From NCBI GenBank assembly GCA_937925845.1, contig CALAML010000165.1:1-37085 (forward strand): a DNA stretch of 37,085 nt. Reading direction: 5' to 3'. Each line of letters opens with the position of its first letter. Position 1 is the stretch's first letter. Positions 1-8,027 of this stretch are shown here, in pieces. Origin of the DNA: an uncultured Acidimicrobiales bacterium (lineage in GTDB: Bacteria; Actinomycetota; Acidimicrobiia; Acidimicrobiales; CALAML01). The position numbers and the translations under genes were made by a program. The notes under the pieces were generated by a model. It saw only the letters and a program-made list of their open reading frames with translations, did no database searches and was not told the origin of the DNA.

Positions 1-1
1 G

Positions 2-511
2 ATCACCGCCTTCCAGGCCAAGTATCTGCTTCGGGTGTTCCTGCGTCAGTTCCGTGATCCGGCGCAGGCGCTTGAAGAACTGAACAGTCAGATGTCGGCC
101 ATGGATCGCGGCGAAGAGTTCATCTCGCTGGCGGTCATCGTTTTCGATACCGACGCCGGCGCGCTGCGTTATGCCTCGGCCGGACACCCTGCAGCTCAGC
201 TGTGGCACGACCGGGAAGTGCGCCCGCTCACCTCGACCGGTGCTCTCCTGATGCTCGACCCGGGTTCCACCTACTACAGCCGCGAGATCCCGCTCCAGGT
301 CGGCGACCTGTGTCTGCTCTACACCGATGGTCTTGCTGAAGTGCGTGACGGCTCAGAGATGTTTGGTGAGGAACGCATCGCCAACACCCTGCGCCGCGAC
401 CCGGGCATCGCTCCCGACGTGCTCTGCAAGACACTGCTTGAGGCGGCCCGTGATTTTGCCAGCGGAGCCATCGCCGACGACGTCGCCATCCTGGCTATCC
501 GCAAGACCTGA
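2..511 (+). CDS. PP2C/SpoIIE-type serine phosphatase, C-terminal part (5' end outside window)
   Basis: The reading frame is open from base 2 and ends at TGA 509-511, so only the C-terminal part of the protein is here. Visible PP2C/SpoIIE landmarks are the strand with SAGHPAAQLW, the LLYTDGLAEVRD metal-binding motif and the terminal DDVAILAIR motif, whose acidic residues bind Mn/Mg in this family. Such proteins dephosphorylate serine/threonine phosphoproteins, often anti-sigma-factor antagonists, and in Actinobacteria are usually fused to GAF, PAS or HAMP sensor domains. Any such domain lies upstream of the window. A GTG at 35 could act as an internal start, but it would cut into the conserved fold, so I treat the gene as truncated by the window edge. 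The family is clear; its partner is unknown. Confidence 0.85.
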   Translation: MTAFQAKYLLRVFLRQFRDPAQALEELNSQMSAMDRGEEFISLAVIVFDTDAGALRYASAGHPAAQLWHDREVRPLTSTGALLMLDPGSTYYSREIPLQVGDLCLLYTDGLAEVRDGSEMFGEERIANTLRRDPGIAPDVLCKTLLEAARDFASGAIADDVAILAIRKT

Positions 512-516
512 TCTGG

Positions 517-768
517 ATGCCCTGGTGTGACGACTGCGAGCGGTTCTACAACCCCAACACCCTGACCGCCGAGCAGCACTGCCCCAAGGGGCACACAGTG
601 GATCAGAGTGAACCGGCGGTTGACGGCCCGGTGCGAATTTCGAGATACGAGGCTGCTCGTGAAGCCGGTGTGCCGTGGCATTTTTGGTTGCTGGTGGGGG
701 CATTGATCATCTATTTAGGTTGGAGAGCGCTGGAGGGGGTCCTGTGGGTGGTAGGTCAGCTCTTCTGA
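517..768 (+). CDS. Small zinc-ribbon, single-pass membrane protein of unknown function
   Basis: This 83-residue protein starts six bases after the phosphatase stop, so it is probably co-transcribed with it. The N-terminus carries Cys4, Cys7, Cys22 and His26 (C-x2-C-x14-C-x3-H), which looks like a half zinc ribbon. Residues about 54-80 form one hydrophobic segment ending in a short C-terminus, so the zinc module would face the cytoplasm and the protein would be a membrane-anchored small adaptor. I do not recognise a named family. The ATG at 517 is the only reasonable start, and translation may depend on coupling because no clear Shine-Dalgarno is visible. Confidence 0.65.
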   Translation: MPWCDDCERFYNPNTLTAEQHCPKGHTVDQSEPAVDGPVRISRYEAAREAGVPWHFWLLVGALIIYLGWRALEGVLWVVGQLF

Positions 769-824
769 GCTGAGTGGGGCTGAGTGGGGAGGCCTCCCCT
801 TAGGCTCTTCTACCCACCCAGGAT

Positions 825-830
825 TAGGGT
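825..830 (+). promoter_or_regulatory. -10 box TAGGGT for the metallopeptidase gene
   Basis: TAGGGT ends seven bases before ATG 838. A transcript starting at or next to the ATG would be leaderless, which favours 838 over the upstream GTG at 784. No convincing -35 box is seen. Confidence 0.5.
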
Positions 831-837
831 CGTTCCC

Positions 838-1674
838 ATGCCTTCATCCCTGGTTCGACCCACATCTCCAGCTCAATCGTGGCGCTCACTTGCGACCCTG
901 ACCATTGCCATCACTGCAATGGTGGTCGCCGTTGCCCTCGGATCCTCCGCTCCCGCCGGTGCCCAAGCCTCAGCGGCGCCTGATGGATCGGACGTGACGC
1001 CCATCACCGGGCCTCCGCCAACACCGAACCCGGAGTTGTTGGAACCAACCGAGGAGACGCTGGAGCTCAGTGTGGATCCGGCCTATCTGGATCAGACCCG
1101 GGGCTTGATGAACTGGCTGGTCAACGATGTCCACGGCTACTGGGACGGCCGAGCCAACGTGACCACTGCGGTCAACTACCGCTGGATTCCACGTGGTTCC
1201 GACATCACCAGCAGCTGCGGTCCGGTTCGTGACGTGCTCGCCGCCTACTGCTCTCGTGACGACCACATCTACTTCTCCGAGACCTTTGCCGTGTTTACCC
1301 TGAACCAGTTTGGTGACGGGGCGCTGGCCTACGTGATGGCCCATGAGTACGCCCACAATGTGCAGTCGGAGCGGGGTCGCCGCAACGGCTCAGACGACGA
1401 TGTCGACATCGTCGTCGCCGAGCTGCACTCCGATTGTTTGGCTGGCGCTTACCTGGGCGATCTGCGTGAGCGTGGTCAGCTCGAGGAGGGTGACTACCGG
1501 GAAGCCCAGACCCTCGCCGTCAACCTCGGCGATGACGACCACGGTTCGGGCATCGCCCGTCGCAACGCCTTACATCGCGGCTTCCTCCAGGGTGCTGCGT
1601 CGTGCTGGGATCGATGGGAGCTGCCCAACGTGAACGCCGAAGCGCTGGCCCGGCGGGCCGGCACCGTGGGCTGA
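838..1674 (+). CDS. Secreted neutral zinc metallopeptidase (YpfJ-like)
   Basis: A 278-residue protein with a signal peptide: residues 14-43 are a hydrophobic core ending in an Ala-rich APAGAQA cleavage region. The zinc site is H169-E170-x2-H173 within AYVMAHEYAHNVQ, and E195 in the AELHSDC helix is the likely third ligand. This HExxH...E-x2-x-D-C arrangement is typical of the putative neutral zinc metallopeptidase family (YpfJ-like). Cys127, Cys138 and Cys200 are exported and could form a disulfide. The reading frame extends upstream to GTG 784, but ATG 838 gives a proper signal peptide and sits seven bases behind a -10 box. The substrate is unknown; extracytoplasmic proteolysis is inferred from the signal and motif. 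Confidence 0.85.
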   Translation: MPSSLVRPTSPAQSWRSLATLTIAITAMVVAVALGSSAPAGAQASAAPDGSDVTPITGPPPTPNPELLEPTEETLELSVDPAYLDQTRGLMNWLVNDVHGYWDGRANVTTAVNYRWIPRGSDITSSCGPVRDVLAAYCSRDDHIYFSETFAVFTLNQFGDGALAYVMAHEYAHNVQSERGRRNGSDDDVDIVVAELHSDCLAGAYLGDLRERGQLEEGDYREAQTLAVNLGDDDHGSGIARRNALHRGFLQGAASCWDRWELPNVNAEALARRAGTVG

Positions 1675-1757
1675 TAGTCAGCCCGCCAGGGATGTGACAA
1701 ACAACTGGGAAATGAGCTGTCGCTCGGTAACCCCCACCCGGTAAGGTTGTGGCCGTA

Positions 1758-1835
1758 CGGGCTGTGGCGCAGCTTGGTTAGCGCGTCGGTCTGGGGGACC
1801 GAAGGTCGGAGGTTCAAATCCTCTCAGCCCGACCA
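1758..1835 (+). tRNA. tRNA-Pro, anticodon GGG, CCA encoded
   Basis: A full cloverleaf folds by hand. The 7-bp acceptor stem pairs CGGGCTG (1758-1764) with CAGCCCG (1825-1831). The D stem is GCGC/GCGC with loop AGCTTGGTTA. The anticodon stem is TCGGT/ACCGA with loop CTGGGGG, giving anticodon GGG for proline CCC codons. The T stem is GGAGG/CCTCT with loop TTCAAAT. Discriminator A1832 is followed by an encoded CCA at 1833-1835. Confidence 0.95.
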
Positions 1836-1845
1836 GAAAGTGAGG

Positions 1846-1895
1846 CCCCGACGAACTGCGGAATCCGCAGGGAGTCGGGGTTTCGTTTGTTTTCT
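1846..1895 (+). terminator. Rho-independent terminator of the tRNA-Pro gene
   Basis: The outer stem CCCCGAC (1846-1852) pairs with GTCGGGG (1874-1880). An inner stem, CTGCGGA with TCCGCAG, is nested inside it. A T-rich run (TTTCGTTTGTTTTCT, 1881-1895) follows directly. It begins 11 bases after the tRNA CCA. Confidence 0.8.
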
Positions 1896-1997
1896 GTGTC
1901 GATTTCTGCGGTATCGACTCTGGTCGTACGGCTTGAGTTTTCGCACCGACGCCGGGAACGGCTTTGACGATGACCCAATTTTGATGGGGTTCCGGGC

Positions 1998-2003
1998 TAG
2001 CTT
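1998..2003 (+). promoter_or_regulatory. -10 box TAGCTT for the SGNH hydrolase gene
   Basis: The box ends six bases before GTG 2010 and so supports that GTG rather than the internal ATG at 2049. Confidence 0.4.
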
Positions 2004-2009
2004 TTTGGC

Positions 2010-3053
2010 GTGGTTGCACCGGCGTCCCCCCGTGTTCGGTTGACGCCGATGCGCTTGGCCATCGTCGCCATGGCTTTGCTGGCACTGGTGCTTTGGCTGA
2101 TGGTCGCGATGAACATCATTGCCAACCTCGATTCGGGCGGAGAGTCCTCGGCGGCCCGGGCCGATAGCTCGGCCACCGACGGCCGGGCCGGGCTCGAATC
2201 CGACGGCGCCGCCGGAGCGCCGGTCGCGGGCCCAGGGGCCGACGGCCGTTGGCAGATCATGGCGGTGGGTGACTCGATTACTCAGACCTATCAGGGCGGG
2301 TACTCGTGGCGGTACTTCTTGGATGCTCATCTTCGGGCCAGCGATGTTGATTTCGACATGGTCGGCCCGCAGCAGGGTCCGTTCGCGCTTGCCAACGTGC
2401 GGCCCGGTTTCAACATGCCGGTCTCGGGGTATGCCCAACCGGCGGGATGGGACGTTGACCACGCCGCCAGAGGGGGCCGGTCGCTCAAGTTCTACGCCAA
2501 CGCCAGCCTCGGTCGCGATGCGATGAGCGAGGATGCGCCGCCAAGCGGCCAGAATGCGGAGACCGACTTTGCCAACCACCGGCCCGACGTCGCCATCGTG
2601 ATGCTCGGCACCAACGACCTGTTGCTCGGCAGCGAAGATGAGTTGGCCCAGCGGGGCTATTCCGAGCGCGACGCCGCCGCCGACTTGGCCCGGATCGCCG
2701 AGATCGCAGCCGACGCCAACCCCAGTGTCGGGGTGCTGTTTGTGGCCCCGCCGCCCACGCTGGGGGAGTACAGCCCCAACGGTCGGGAGCGGGCCGCCGT
2801 GCTTCGCCAGTTGATCCGCTCCACCGTCACCGACCTGGCTGAAGCTGGAAGTGCTGTCGCCTTTGTTGACGGTGCGGTCGGGTTCGAGCCGGAGGAGCAT
2901 CACATCGACCACACCCACCCGAACGCCACCGGTGACTGGATCATCGCTCGCAACATCGCTGGTGCGCTGGCTGAGGACTTCGGGCTTGGGGGCACGGCTT
3001 TCGGTGTGGCCCGTGCCACGACTCCCGCCAATCCTGGAGTGGTGCCCGGGTAG
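2010..3053 (+). CDS. Membrane-anchored or secreted SGNH/GDSL-family hydrolase
   Basis: A 347-residue protein. Residues about 14-40 form a hydrophobic N-terminal anchor or signal, followed by a Ser/Ala/Gly/Asp-rich linker to about 80. The SGNH blocks follow: block I G87-D88-S89 (VGDSIT), block III G200-T-N202-D203, and the catalytic Asp-x-x-His D300-H-T-H303 near the C-terminus. In this family the Ser nucleophile and the Asp/His pair hydrolyse esters such as acyl or acetyl groups on lipids and polysaccharides outside the cell. It faces an acyltransferase gene carrying its own SGNH domain, so a role in adding and removing acyl groups on envelope glycans is plausible but inferred. An alternative start is ATG 2049. 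Confidence 0.85.
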   Translation: MVAPASPRVRLTPMRLAIVAMALLALVLWLMVAMNIIANLDSGGESSAARADSSATDGRAGLESDGAAGAPVAGPGADGRWQIMAVGDSITQTYQGGYSWRYFLDAHLRASDVDFDMVGPQQGPFALANVRPGFNMPVSGYAQPAGWDVDHAARGGRSLKFYANASLGRDAMSEDAPPSGQNAETDFANHRPDVAIVMLGTNDLLLGSEDELAQRGYSERDAAADLARIAEIAADANPSVGVLFVAPPPTLGEYSPNGRERAAVLRQLIRSTVTDLAEAGSAVAFVDGAVGFEPEEHHIDHTHPNATGDWIIARNIAGALAEDFGLGGTAFGVARATTPANPGVVPG

Positions 3054-3076
3054 CCGGGCACCCAATGCCTATTGGG
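3042..3076. terminator. Back-to-back hairpins between two convergent genes
   Basis: GTGCCCGG (3042-3049) pairs with CCGGGCAC (3054-3061), leaving loop GTAG. CCCAAT (3061-3066) pairs with ATTGGG (3071-3076), leaving loop GCCT. The stop of the plus-strand SGNH gene (TAG 3051-3053) lies at the loop of the first hairpin. The stop of the minus-strand acyltransferase (3069-3071) lies at the loop of the second. A bidirectional terminator is likely, although neither side has a long T run. Confidence 0.55.
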
Positions 3077-5630
3077 AGACTGGCACAGGCGTAGCCAGGT
3101 AGTCGGCCACGGCGACGGCCACGAGGGCGTTGGCAATATCGGTGAGGTGGAGGCCGTCGGCCTTGCGGAACTCCACGGTGTTTCCGTTGTGGTCGGTGCC
3201 GGTCCAGGAAAAGACTCCCGCCGGGGCCAGGATCGGGTTCCAGTCGATCTCTTCGATCCAGGGCTGCTCGGCGCGAAGCCGGTCGTAGTCCCGCTGGAAG
3301 CTGGCCATGCGTTCGGGCAGGGGACCATAGAACGGGTTCGGGTCGGAGATCGGCACACGAACCATCACCATGCGGGCACCGGAGTTCCGTATCTCGTCGG
3401 CCATAATTCGGGTGAGTTGGTCGTGGGCGGCAAACATCTCGGGCGAGTCGGGTTCGACGACGTTGCCGTCGATCGAGCGAAGTTCCGGACCAGAGCCAAC
3501 GGCTCGGCGTCCGAAGCAACACGACTGGAACACGACCAGGTCGGGGTTGAACGAGGCCAGCGAACTACGCAGTTCATCGAGCCAGGGGACGTCGGCTTCC
3601 AAGGGTCCCTCGGAGGGTCCGCCAATTACCTGAGAGGCGATACCTCGCTGGTTCAGCGCCTCGCTGAGGAAGGGAAAGAGGTCATGGCTGAGAGAGTCGC
3701 CGAGCACCAGAACCCGTTCGGCGCTCACCGGTTGGGGTGGAGCCGTGGTTGTTGGCGGCAGCGTGGTTGGGGCGACGGTGGTCGAGGTGGCTGGTGGAAG
3801 CGTGGTGGTGGGGGCGGGAGCCGTCGGGCGGGGCGTGGCCCGTTCGGGTTCGGTCGTGCTCGGGGGCGGAGCTGCGGTGGTTGCGGTTGTCGGCGGGATG
3901 GTGGTCGTGGTGGTGGGAGCGCTGGTGGTGCTCGACGAACTGGTTGTGGTGGAGGCGCTGGTAGTGGTCGGTGCAGCACTGGTGGTGGTTGCCGGGGGAT
4001 CCGCGGATTCGGGCGAGATCTCCTCGGTCGACTCAGCATCGCCCAAGCGGGCCTCGCCGGTCCCGTTGCTGTTGGTCGTCGTGTCATTCTCAGAGTCGCC
4101 GGTCACCGCCGTTTCGTCCTCGACACTTTGGTTGCGGCCGGCGGTGTCGGAGTCCGCGAGCGCGGCCGGGACGACGGGCCCGTGAAACTGACTCGGGTCG
4201 ATGATTGCCGACAACGGTTGGGCTTCGTCGTTCCGGGTTTGGGTTGCCCCGGCCACTTCAGGTTCTGACTCGATGGTCGGCGCTTCGCCAACGCTGGGGG
4301 CGGCGGTCTGCTGGGGCACGGTCGCGGCGTCGGCCGATGGCGCTGCGGTGATCGACGCAATCAGGTCGCCAGCGTCGGGGCGCTCCACTGAGCCGGTGCC
4401 GATGGCGATGGCTGCCACCACGGCTACCGCTGCGGTGGCGCCGGCCAGAAATCGTCGCGGCGAAAGGGCGGCCATGGCTCCGGCTCGGATCGGCTGTTCC
4501 ACCAGCCGGTAGCTGAGGGTGGCGGCGGCGAAGGAGACGGCGAGGCGAAGTCCAAAGAGCACCCAGCTGTTGTCGATGCCGGTCCTGAGCGGGGTGAGCC
4601 AGAGGAAGATCGGCCAGTGGTAGAGGTATAGGCCGTAGGAGATCTTGCCGGTGAACACCAGCGGGGGCGTGGCCAACATCCGCTCAAGCGGACCCTTCGA
4701 AATGGTGCCGACGATGGCCACCACCGACACGAAGGAGATCAGGGCAAACCCACCGTCGTAGAGCCACCCCGAGACCGTCGACGCGGTTGATGACCACCAC
4801 GCCAGTGCGGCCAGCGCCACTGCTGCGGCCGCGCTCAGTTTCCGACCGTTCGCCGGGCTCTGGAAGGTTTCGCGGAATCGCATCACGATCACCGCGGCGG
4901 CCACACCGGCCAGGATTTCGAACATGCGGGTATCGGTGCCGAAGTACACCCGGTCCGCGGCGTTGGCGCCACCGAGAGCAAAGGTGGCGATAAACGAAAC
5001 GGCCATGAGGGCCACGGCCCCGAGACCGAGAAGGGTGGCGGCTGAGTCCCGCGACCCGCGTCGCACGAGATGGATCCCGGCAAAGATCAGCGGGAACAGA
5101 ATGTAGAACTGTTCCTCGATGGCGAGGGACCAAAAGTGTTGAAGCGCCGACGGGTCACTCGACGCTCCGGTGTAGCCCGCCTGGGTGGTGACCTGGCGCC
5201 AGTTGAAGATGTAGCCGAGCGACGCCAGGGCGTCGTTGTCGAAGCGGGACAGCTGGTCGTTGGTTCCCGAGGTCACCGTGAAGAGAGCCGCTCCGATGAT
5301 GGCGATGAGCGAGGCCGGCAACAGCCGGCGAAAACGTCGCCGCCAGAAATCCGTGAGCTCGATACCGGCTTGGCTGGCCCGACTGGCTCGACTGGACTGG
5401 CCGGTTTGGCCTGCGGTCCCGGTTTTGCTCAACCGTTCCGCGTCGGTGAGCAGGAGCGAGGTGATCAAAAACCCGGACAGCGTAAAGAAGAGGCTGACCC
5501 CGAGGAAGCCTCCGGATGCCCAGGCGAACTCGTTGTGGTAGGCCACGACCGCTAAAACGGCCAAGCCCCGCAGACCATCCAATCCGCGAACGTGGCCAAA
5601 CCACGGGCCGCGGGCCCCCTCTACCGCCAT
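3069..5630 (-). CDS. OafA/YrhL-like acyltransferase fused to a C-terminal SGNH domain
   Basis: An 853-residue protein with three parts. The N-terminal acyltransferase-3 domain (about residues 10-410) is polytopic, with the family hallmark GLDGLRGLAVLAVVAYH, whose His is the presumed catalytic residue, then FFTLSGFLI and a run of membrane helices. A Thr/Ser/Pro/Ala-rich, mucin-like linker spans about residues 440-630. The SGNH domain has its GDS motif near residue 643 and a D-G-L-H catalytic dyad near 825. OafA-type enzymes move acyl groups, usually acetyl, from inside the cell onto surface glycans, and the SGNH domain completes transfer on the outside. The start ATG 5630 begins just before the first helix. 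The target glycan cannot be read from the sequence. Confidence 0.9.
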   Translation of the reverse strand: MAVEGARGPWFGHVRGLDGLRGLAVLAVVAYHNEFAWASGGFLGVSLFFTLSGFLITSLLLTDAERLSKTGTAGQTGQSSRASRASQAGIELTDFWRRRFRRLLPASLIAIIGAALFTVTSGTNDQLSRFDNDALASLGYIFNWRQVTTQAGYTGASSDPSALQHFWSLAIEEQFYILFPLIFAGIHLVRRGSRDSAATLLGLGAVALMAVSFIATFALGGANAADRVYFGTDTRMFEILAGVAAAVIVMRFRETFQSPANGRKLSAAAAVALAALAWWSSTASTVSGWLYDGGFALISFVSVVAIVGTISKGPLERMLATPPLVFTGKISYGLYLYHWPIFLWLTPLRTGIDNSWVLFGLRLAVSFAAATLSYRLVEQPIRAGAMAALSPRRFLAGATAAVAVVAAIAIGTGSVERPDAGDLIASITAAPSADAATVPQQTAAPSVGEAPTIESEPEVAGATQTRNDEAQPLSAIIDPSQFHGPVVPAALADSDTAGRNQSVEDETAVTGDSENDTTTNSNGTGEARLGDAESTEEISPESADPPATTTSAAPTTTSASTTTSSSSTTSAPTTTTTIPPTTATTAAPPPSTTEPERATPRPTAPAPTTTLPPATSTTVAPTTLPPTTTAPPQPVSAERVLVLGDSLSHDLFPFLSEALNQRGIASQVIGGPSEGPLEADVPWLDELRSSLASFNPDLVVFQSCCFGRRAVGSGPELRSIDGNVVEPDSPEMFAAHDQLTRIMADEIRNSGARMVMVRVPISDPNPFYGPLPERMASFQRDYDRLRAEQPWIEEIDWNPILAPAGVFSWTGTDHNGNTVEFRKADGLHLTDIANALVAVAVADYLATPVPVSQ

Positions 5631-5636
5631 ATCTCA

Positions 5637-5642
5637 AGTATG
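5637..5642 (-). promoter_or_regulatory. -10-like CATACT for the acyltransferase-SGNH gene
   Basis: On the minus strand CATACT ends six bases before ATG 5630. The first base departs from the TANNNT pattern, so the call is tentative. Confidence 0.3.
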
Positions 5643-5771
5643 GGGTACGGGCGCGATTGGGGACAACGAGGCATTCTGACCATTGTGCGCTATTTGTCGG
5701 CGGAGAAACAGCTGGCTAAAGGACATCGGCCATTGGCGAGGGTGATGTTCAACCGGGTGCTTCTGTTGACA

Positions 5772-5777
5772 TAGAAT
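5772..5777 (+). promoter_or_regulatory. Promoter with -10 TAGAAT
   Basis: TAGAAT ends nine bases before ATG 5787. TTCAAC at 5748-5753 is a weak -35 candidate with an 18-base spacer. Confidence 0.45.
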
Positions 5778-5786
5778 CCCTGGACG

Positions 5787-6653
5787 ATGAACGTCAGCCG
5801 CCCTCTTTTTGTTGCCCTGGTCGCTATCTCGGTTGTTGCGTCGGTGCTGTTTGTGCCACCGATCGATGCCGACGCCCAGCGCGCCCGCCCAAACATCACC
5901 AACCTTGGTCTGGTTGATGGTTCCACCTTGAGTTGGGCCGGGGCCCCAAACGCCTTCCCCCGCAACCGCAACACGGTGTTTATTCGTGGTCGGGTTGACG
6001 CCAATGCCACCCGGGTGCTGGTGCGGGTCCAAGATTTCTGGAGCGACCGGGAATGGCATCCAAACCGCGCTTGTCGGCGCGGCGGCGTGTCCTGCGTCGA
6101 GGGCACGATGGGCGTGGGGCGTCGGGTGTCGAACGCGTCGCTGGGCAAACCGCAGGCCGGCACCAAGGCCTTCACCTTTAAGGCCAACCTTCCCAACGGG
6201 CTCTACCGCTTCACGATCTTTGCCCGACAGGGCCTCGGTAAAGCGGGCAAGGTTGAGACGCGATGGTTCAAGGTGAACCGGGGTGCTACCGCGTTTGCCA
6301 GCCGGTCGCAGGTTCTTGTGAGTCGCCCGGGGGTCAACCAACCGGTCGCCAGTCGAAACGCCGCCGGGGAGATCCCATTCCGGATCGCCGCCACTGCGTC
6401 GAGCCTCGAGTTGGAGTGGCGGTTGCGTCAGGATCGCACCGGTCGTTTCTTCAACGCGGAGACCGGTCGCTACCAGGACCGGTCGGTGCAAAATCTTCGC
6501 TTGTTTGATCGATGGCAGTCGGTCGATTTTGGTCGCACCATCTTCGACTGGGACGTGCCCGCGGCGCCGGGTCAGTACACGCTGTGGCTGACCGCGGTCG
6601 ATGGTCAGGGTCGAAAAGGACTTACGACCCGCCAGGTGATCTCGATCCGCTGA
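5787..6653 (+). CDS. Secreted protein of unknown function, beta-rich
   Basis: A 288-residue protein with a clear signal peptide: MNVSRPLF, a hydrophobic core to about residue 26, then PPIDADAQR. The mature part has two segments rich in short alternating hydrophobic/polar stretches, such as NGLYRFTIFARQG and GQYTLWLTAVDGQGRKG. These resemble strands of Ig-like or fibronectin-like sandwich domains and suggest a binding or structural role rather than an enzyme. I see no catalytic motif. It sits between two acyltransferase-3 genes on the opposite strand, and its 3' end overlaps the downstream one by 32 bases. The start is supported by the signal peptide and a -10 box. The family is not recognised. 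Confidence 0.7.
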   Translation: MNVSRPLFVALVAISVVASVLFVPPIDADAQRARPNITNLGLVDGSTLSWAGAPNAFPRNRNTVFIRGRVDANATRVLVRVQDFWSDREWHPNRACRRGGVSCVEGTMGVGRRVSNASLGKPQAGTKAFTFKANLPNGLYRFTIFARQGLGKAGKVETRWFKVNRGATAFASRSQVLVSRPGVNQPVASRNAAGEIPFRIAATASSLELEWRLRQDRTGRFFNAETGRYQDRSVQNLRLFDRWQSVDFGRTIFDWDVPAAPGQYTLWLTAVDGQGRKGLTTRQVISIR

Positions 6654-7896
6654 GTCGTCGGGCCAGCGATCGCGCTGGCGCCTCGATCAGGTGGTAGCTG
6701 AGCCAGCCCAACAAGACGCTGAGGGCGAGCCCAACCACCAATAGTGTGGCGACCTGCACCACGTCGCCGGTCTCTGCGCCTTTGAGCCATTCACGGCGCA
6801 GGAACACCAGCAGCCCGAAGTGCCAGAGGTAGATACCGTAGCTAGCGGTTCCGGCCACCACCATGGTGCGATGCCGCAGGAACCGCCGAACCGGACCCGG
6901 GGGGCCGGGGGCGATCGCCGGGAGAATCAGGAGCACAGCGATGGCGATGTGGAGCACGTGCCGGATGGCCCATTGGGTGTCGCTGATGGTGGCTCCCGAC
7001 CCCACTTCGAGACCGACCGCCTCGTTCAGCACAAAGAACAGCCCGAACGCGGCAAGCCAGCATCGAACCGGGTTGGCGCCAGCCACAACGAACCAGCCGA
7101 AATCATCCCCGTCACCGCGATGATGACGGACCCAGGCGTGAGCCAGGGTCATGCCGGCGGCAAACATGGCCAGCCACCGCAGGAAGTTGAACGGGTGCAG
7201 TTCGAAGTCGCCGATGTCGATCGCCGAGGCCCATTCCGGAAGCAGGTCGAACTGGGTGAGGGTCATGCTGACCAAGCCGATCACCATCAGCACCGCGAGG
7301 TGGATGCGGATCTTCTTATCGATCGTCTCCACCGCGAGGAGTCGGCCCTTACCTCTGCCGCTCAGGAGCCAGCCGGAGGCGAGCACAAAGAGCGGAAGAA
7401 AGAGGTAGAACCCAACTTCGACCACGAGGGTCCATGACTGCGGGAGTCCGCTGGTGGGTTCGGCGTTGCGGAAGTAGTCGTCGGTGAGGGTGATGTTGGT
7501 GAGCCAGCCGATGTTGGTGCTGAGGCGCAGCTGCCAGCCGAGCCACATGTCGAAGGCAAAGGCCACCCAGTAGGCGGGGTAGATCCGGAAGGCGCGGCGG
7601 ATCAGGAAACCTTTGAGCTCGGGTCGGCGACCACCACCGGTGGCGGCCAGCACGAACGGGCGATAGAGCAGGAACCCGCTGAGGACAAAAAAGATCGACA
7701 CGCCGATGTTCAGCTGCGACCACCACACCCCGAGCGTGGCATCGCCGCCCAGTGGGGTGAGTGCGGCCCAATGGGTAAAAAACACGGCGATGGCGGCGAT
7801 GGCGCGAATGCCATCGATGCCTTCGAGATGAGACAGTTCCGCCCCGGTTCTTGGGCTTTCTGCCGGAGAAGCCGCGGCCTGGCGCGAGGTAACCAC
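6622..7896 (-). CDS. Acyltransferase-3 family integral membrane protein
   Basis: A 424-residue polytopic protein. The N-terminal landmark HLEGIDGIRAIAAIAVFFTHW contains the family His, and IGVSIFFVLSGFLLYRPFV follows. About ten hydrophobic helices extend to a basic C-terminus. Unlike its neighbour at 3069-5630 it has no SGNH domain, so it is a stand-alone acyltransferase, probably acting on a lipid or surface carbohydrate. The start is GTG 7896, with a TAGCAT box nine bases upstream on the minus strand (7906-7911). Its last 32 bases overlap the convergent secreted-protein gene. Confidence 0.85.
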   Translation of the reverse strand: MVTSRQAAASPAESPRTGAELSHLEGIDGIRAIAAIAVFFTHWAALTPLGGDATLGVWWSQLNIGVSIFFVLSGFLLYRPFVLAATGGGRRPELKGFLIRRAFRIYPAYWVAFAFDMWLGWQLRLSTNIGWLTNITLTDDYFRNAEPTSGLPQSWTLVVEVGFYLFLPLFVLASGWLLSGRGKGRLLAVETIDKKIRIHLAVLMVIGLVSMTLTQFDLLPEWASAIDIGDFELHPFNFLRWLAMFAAGMTLAHAWVRHHRGDGDDFGWFVVAGANPVRCWLAAFGLFFVLNEAVGLEVGSGATISDTQWAIRHVLHIAIAVLLILPAIAPGPPGPVRRFLRHRTMVVAGTASYGIYLWHFGLLVFLRREWLKGAETGDVVQVATLLVVGLALSVLLGWLSYHLIEAPARSLARRLSGSRSPGGS

Positions 7897-8014
7897 TGGT
7901 TGTAGATGCTAGGTGATCACCCCGGGTTGCTCAGGTTGGGCGGGTGACCGGTTTGGTGACGGGTGACTTATTCTCTAATCATCGGACTGGCTCAATGCCA
8001 CAGCTCCGAGCGGG

Positions 8015-8020
8015 TACCGT
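8015..8020 (+). promoter_or_regulatory. -10 box TACCGT for the SRAP gene
   Basis: The box ends seven bases before ATG 8028, the start that places the catalytic cysteine at residue 2. Confidence 0.5.
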
Positions 8021-8027
8021 AGAACCC

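Noticed and set aside
784-837. Upstream GTG 784 as the metallopeptidase start
   Set aside because: It would put 18 residues before the signal peptide, while ATG 838 fits both signal peptide and -10 box.
3072-4268. A 398-codon plus-strand frame opposite the acyltransferase-SGNH gene
   Set aside because: Its Gly/Arg/Trp-rich sequence mirrors the Thr/Ser/Pro linker of the real gene on the other strand.
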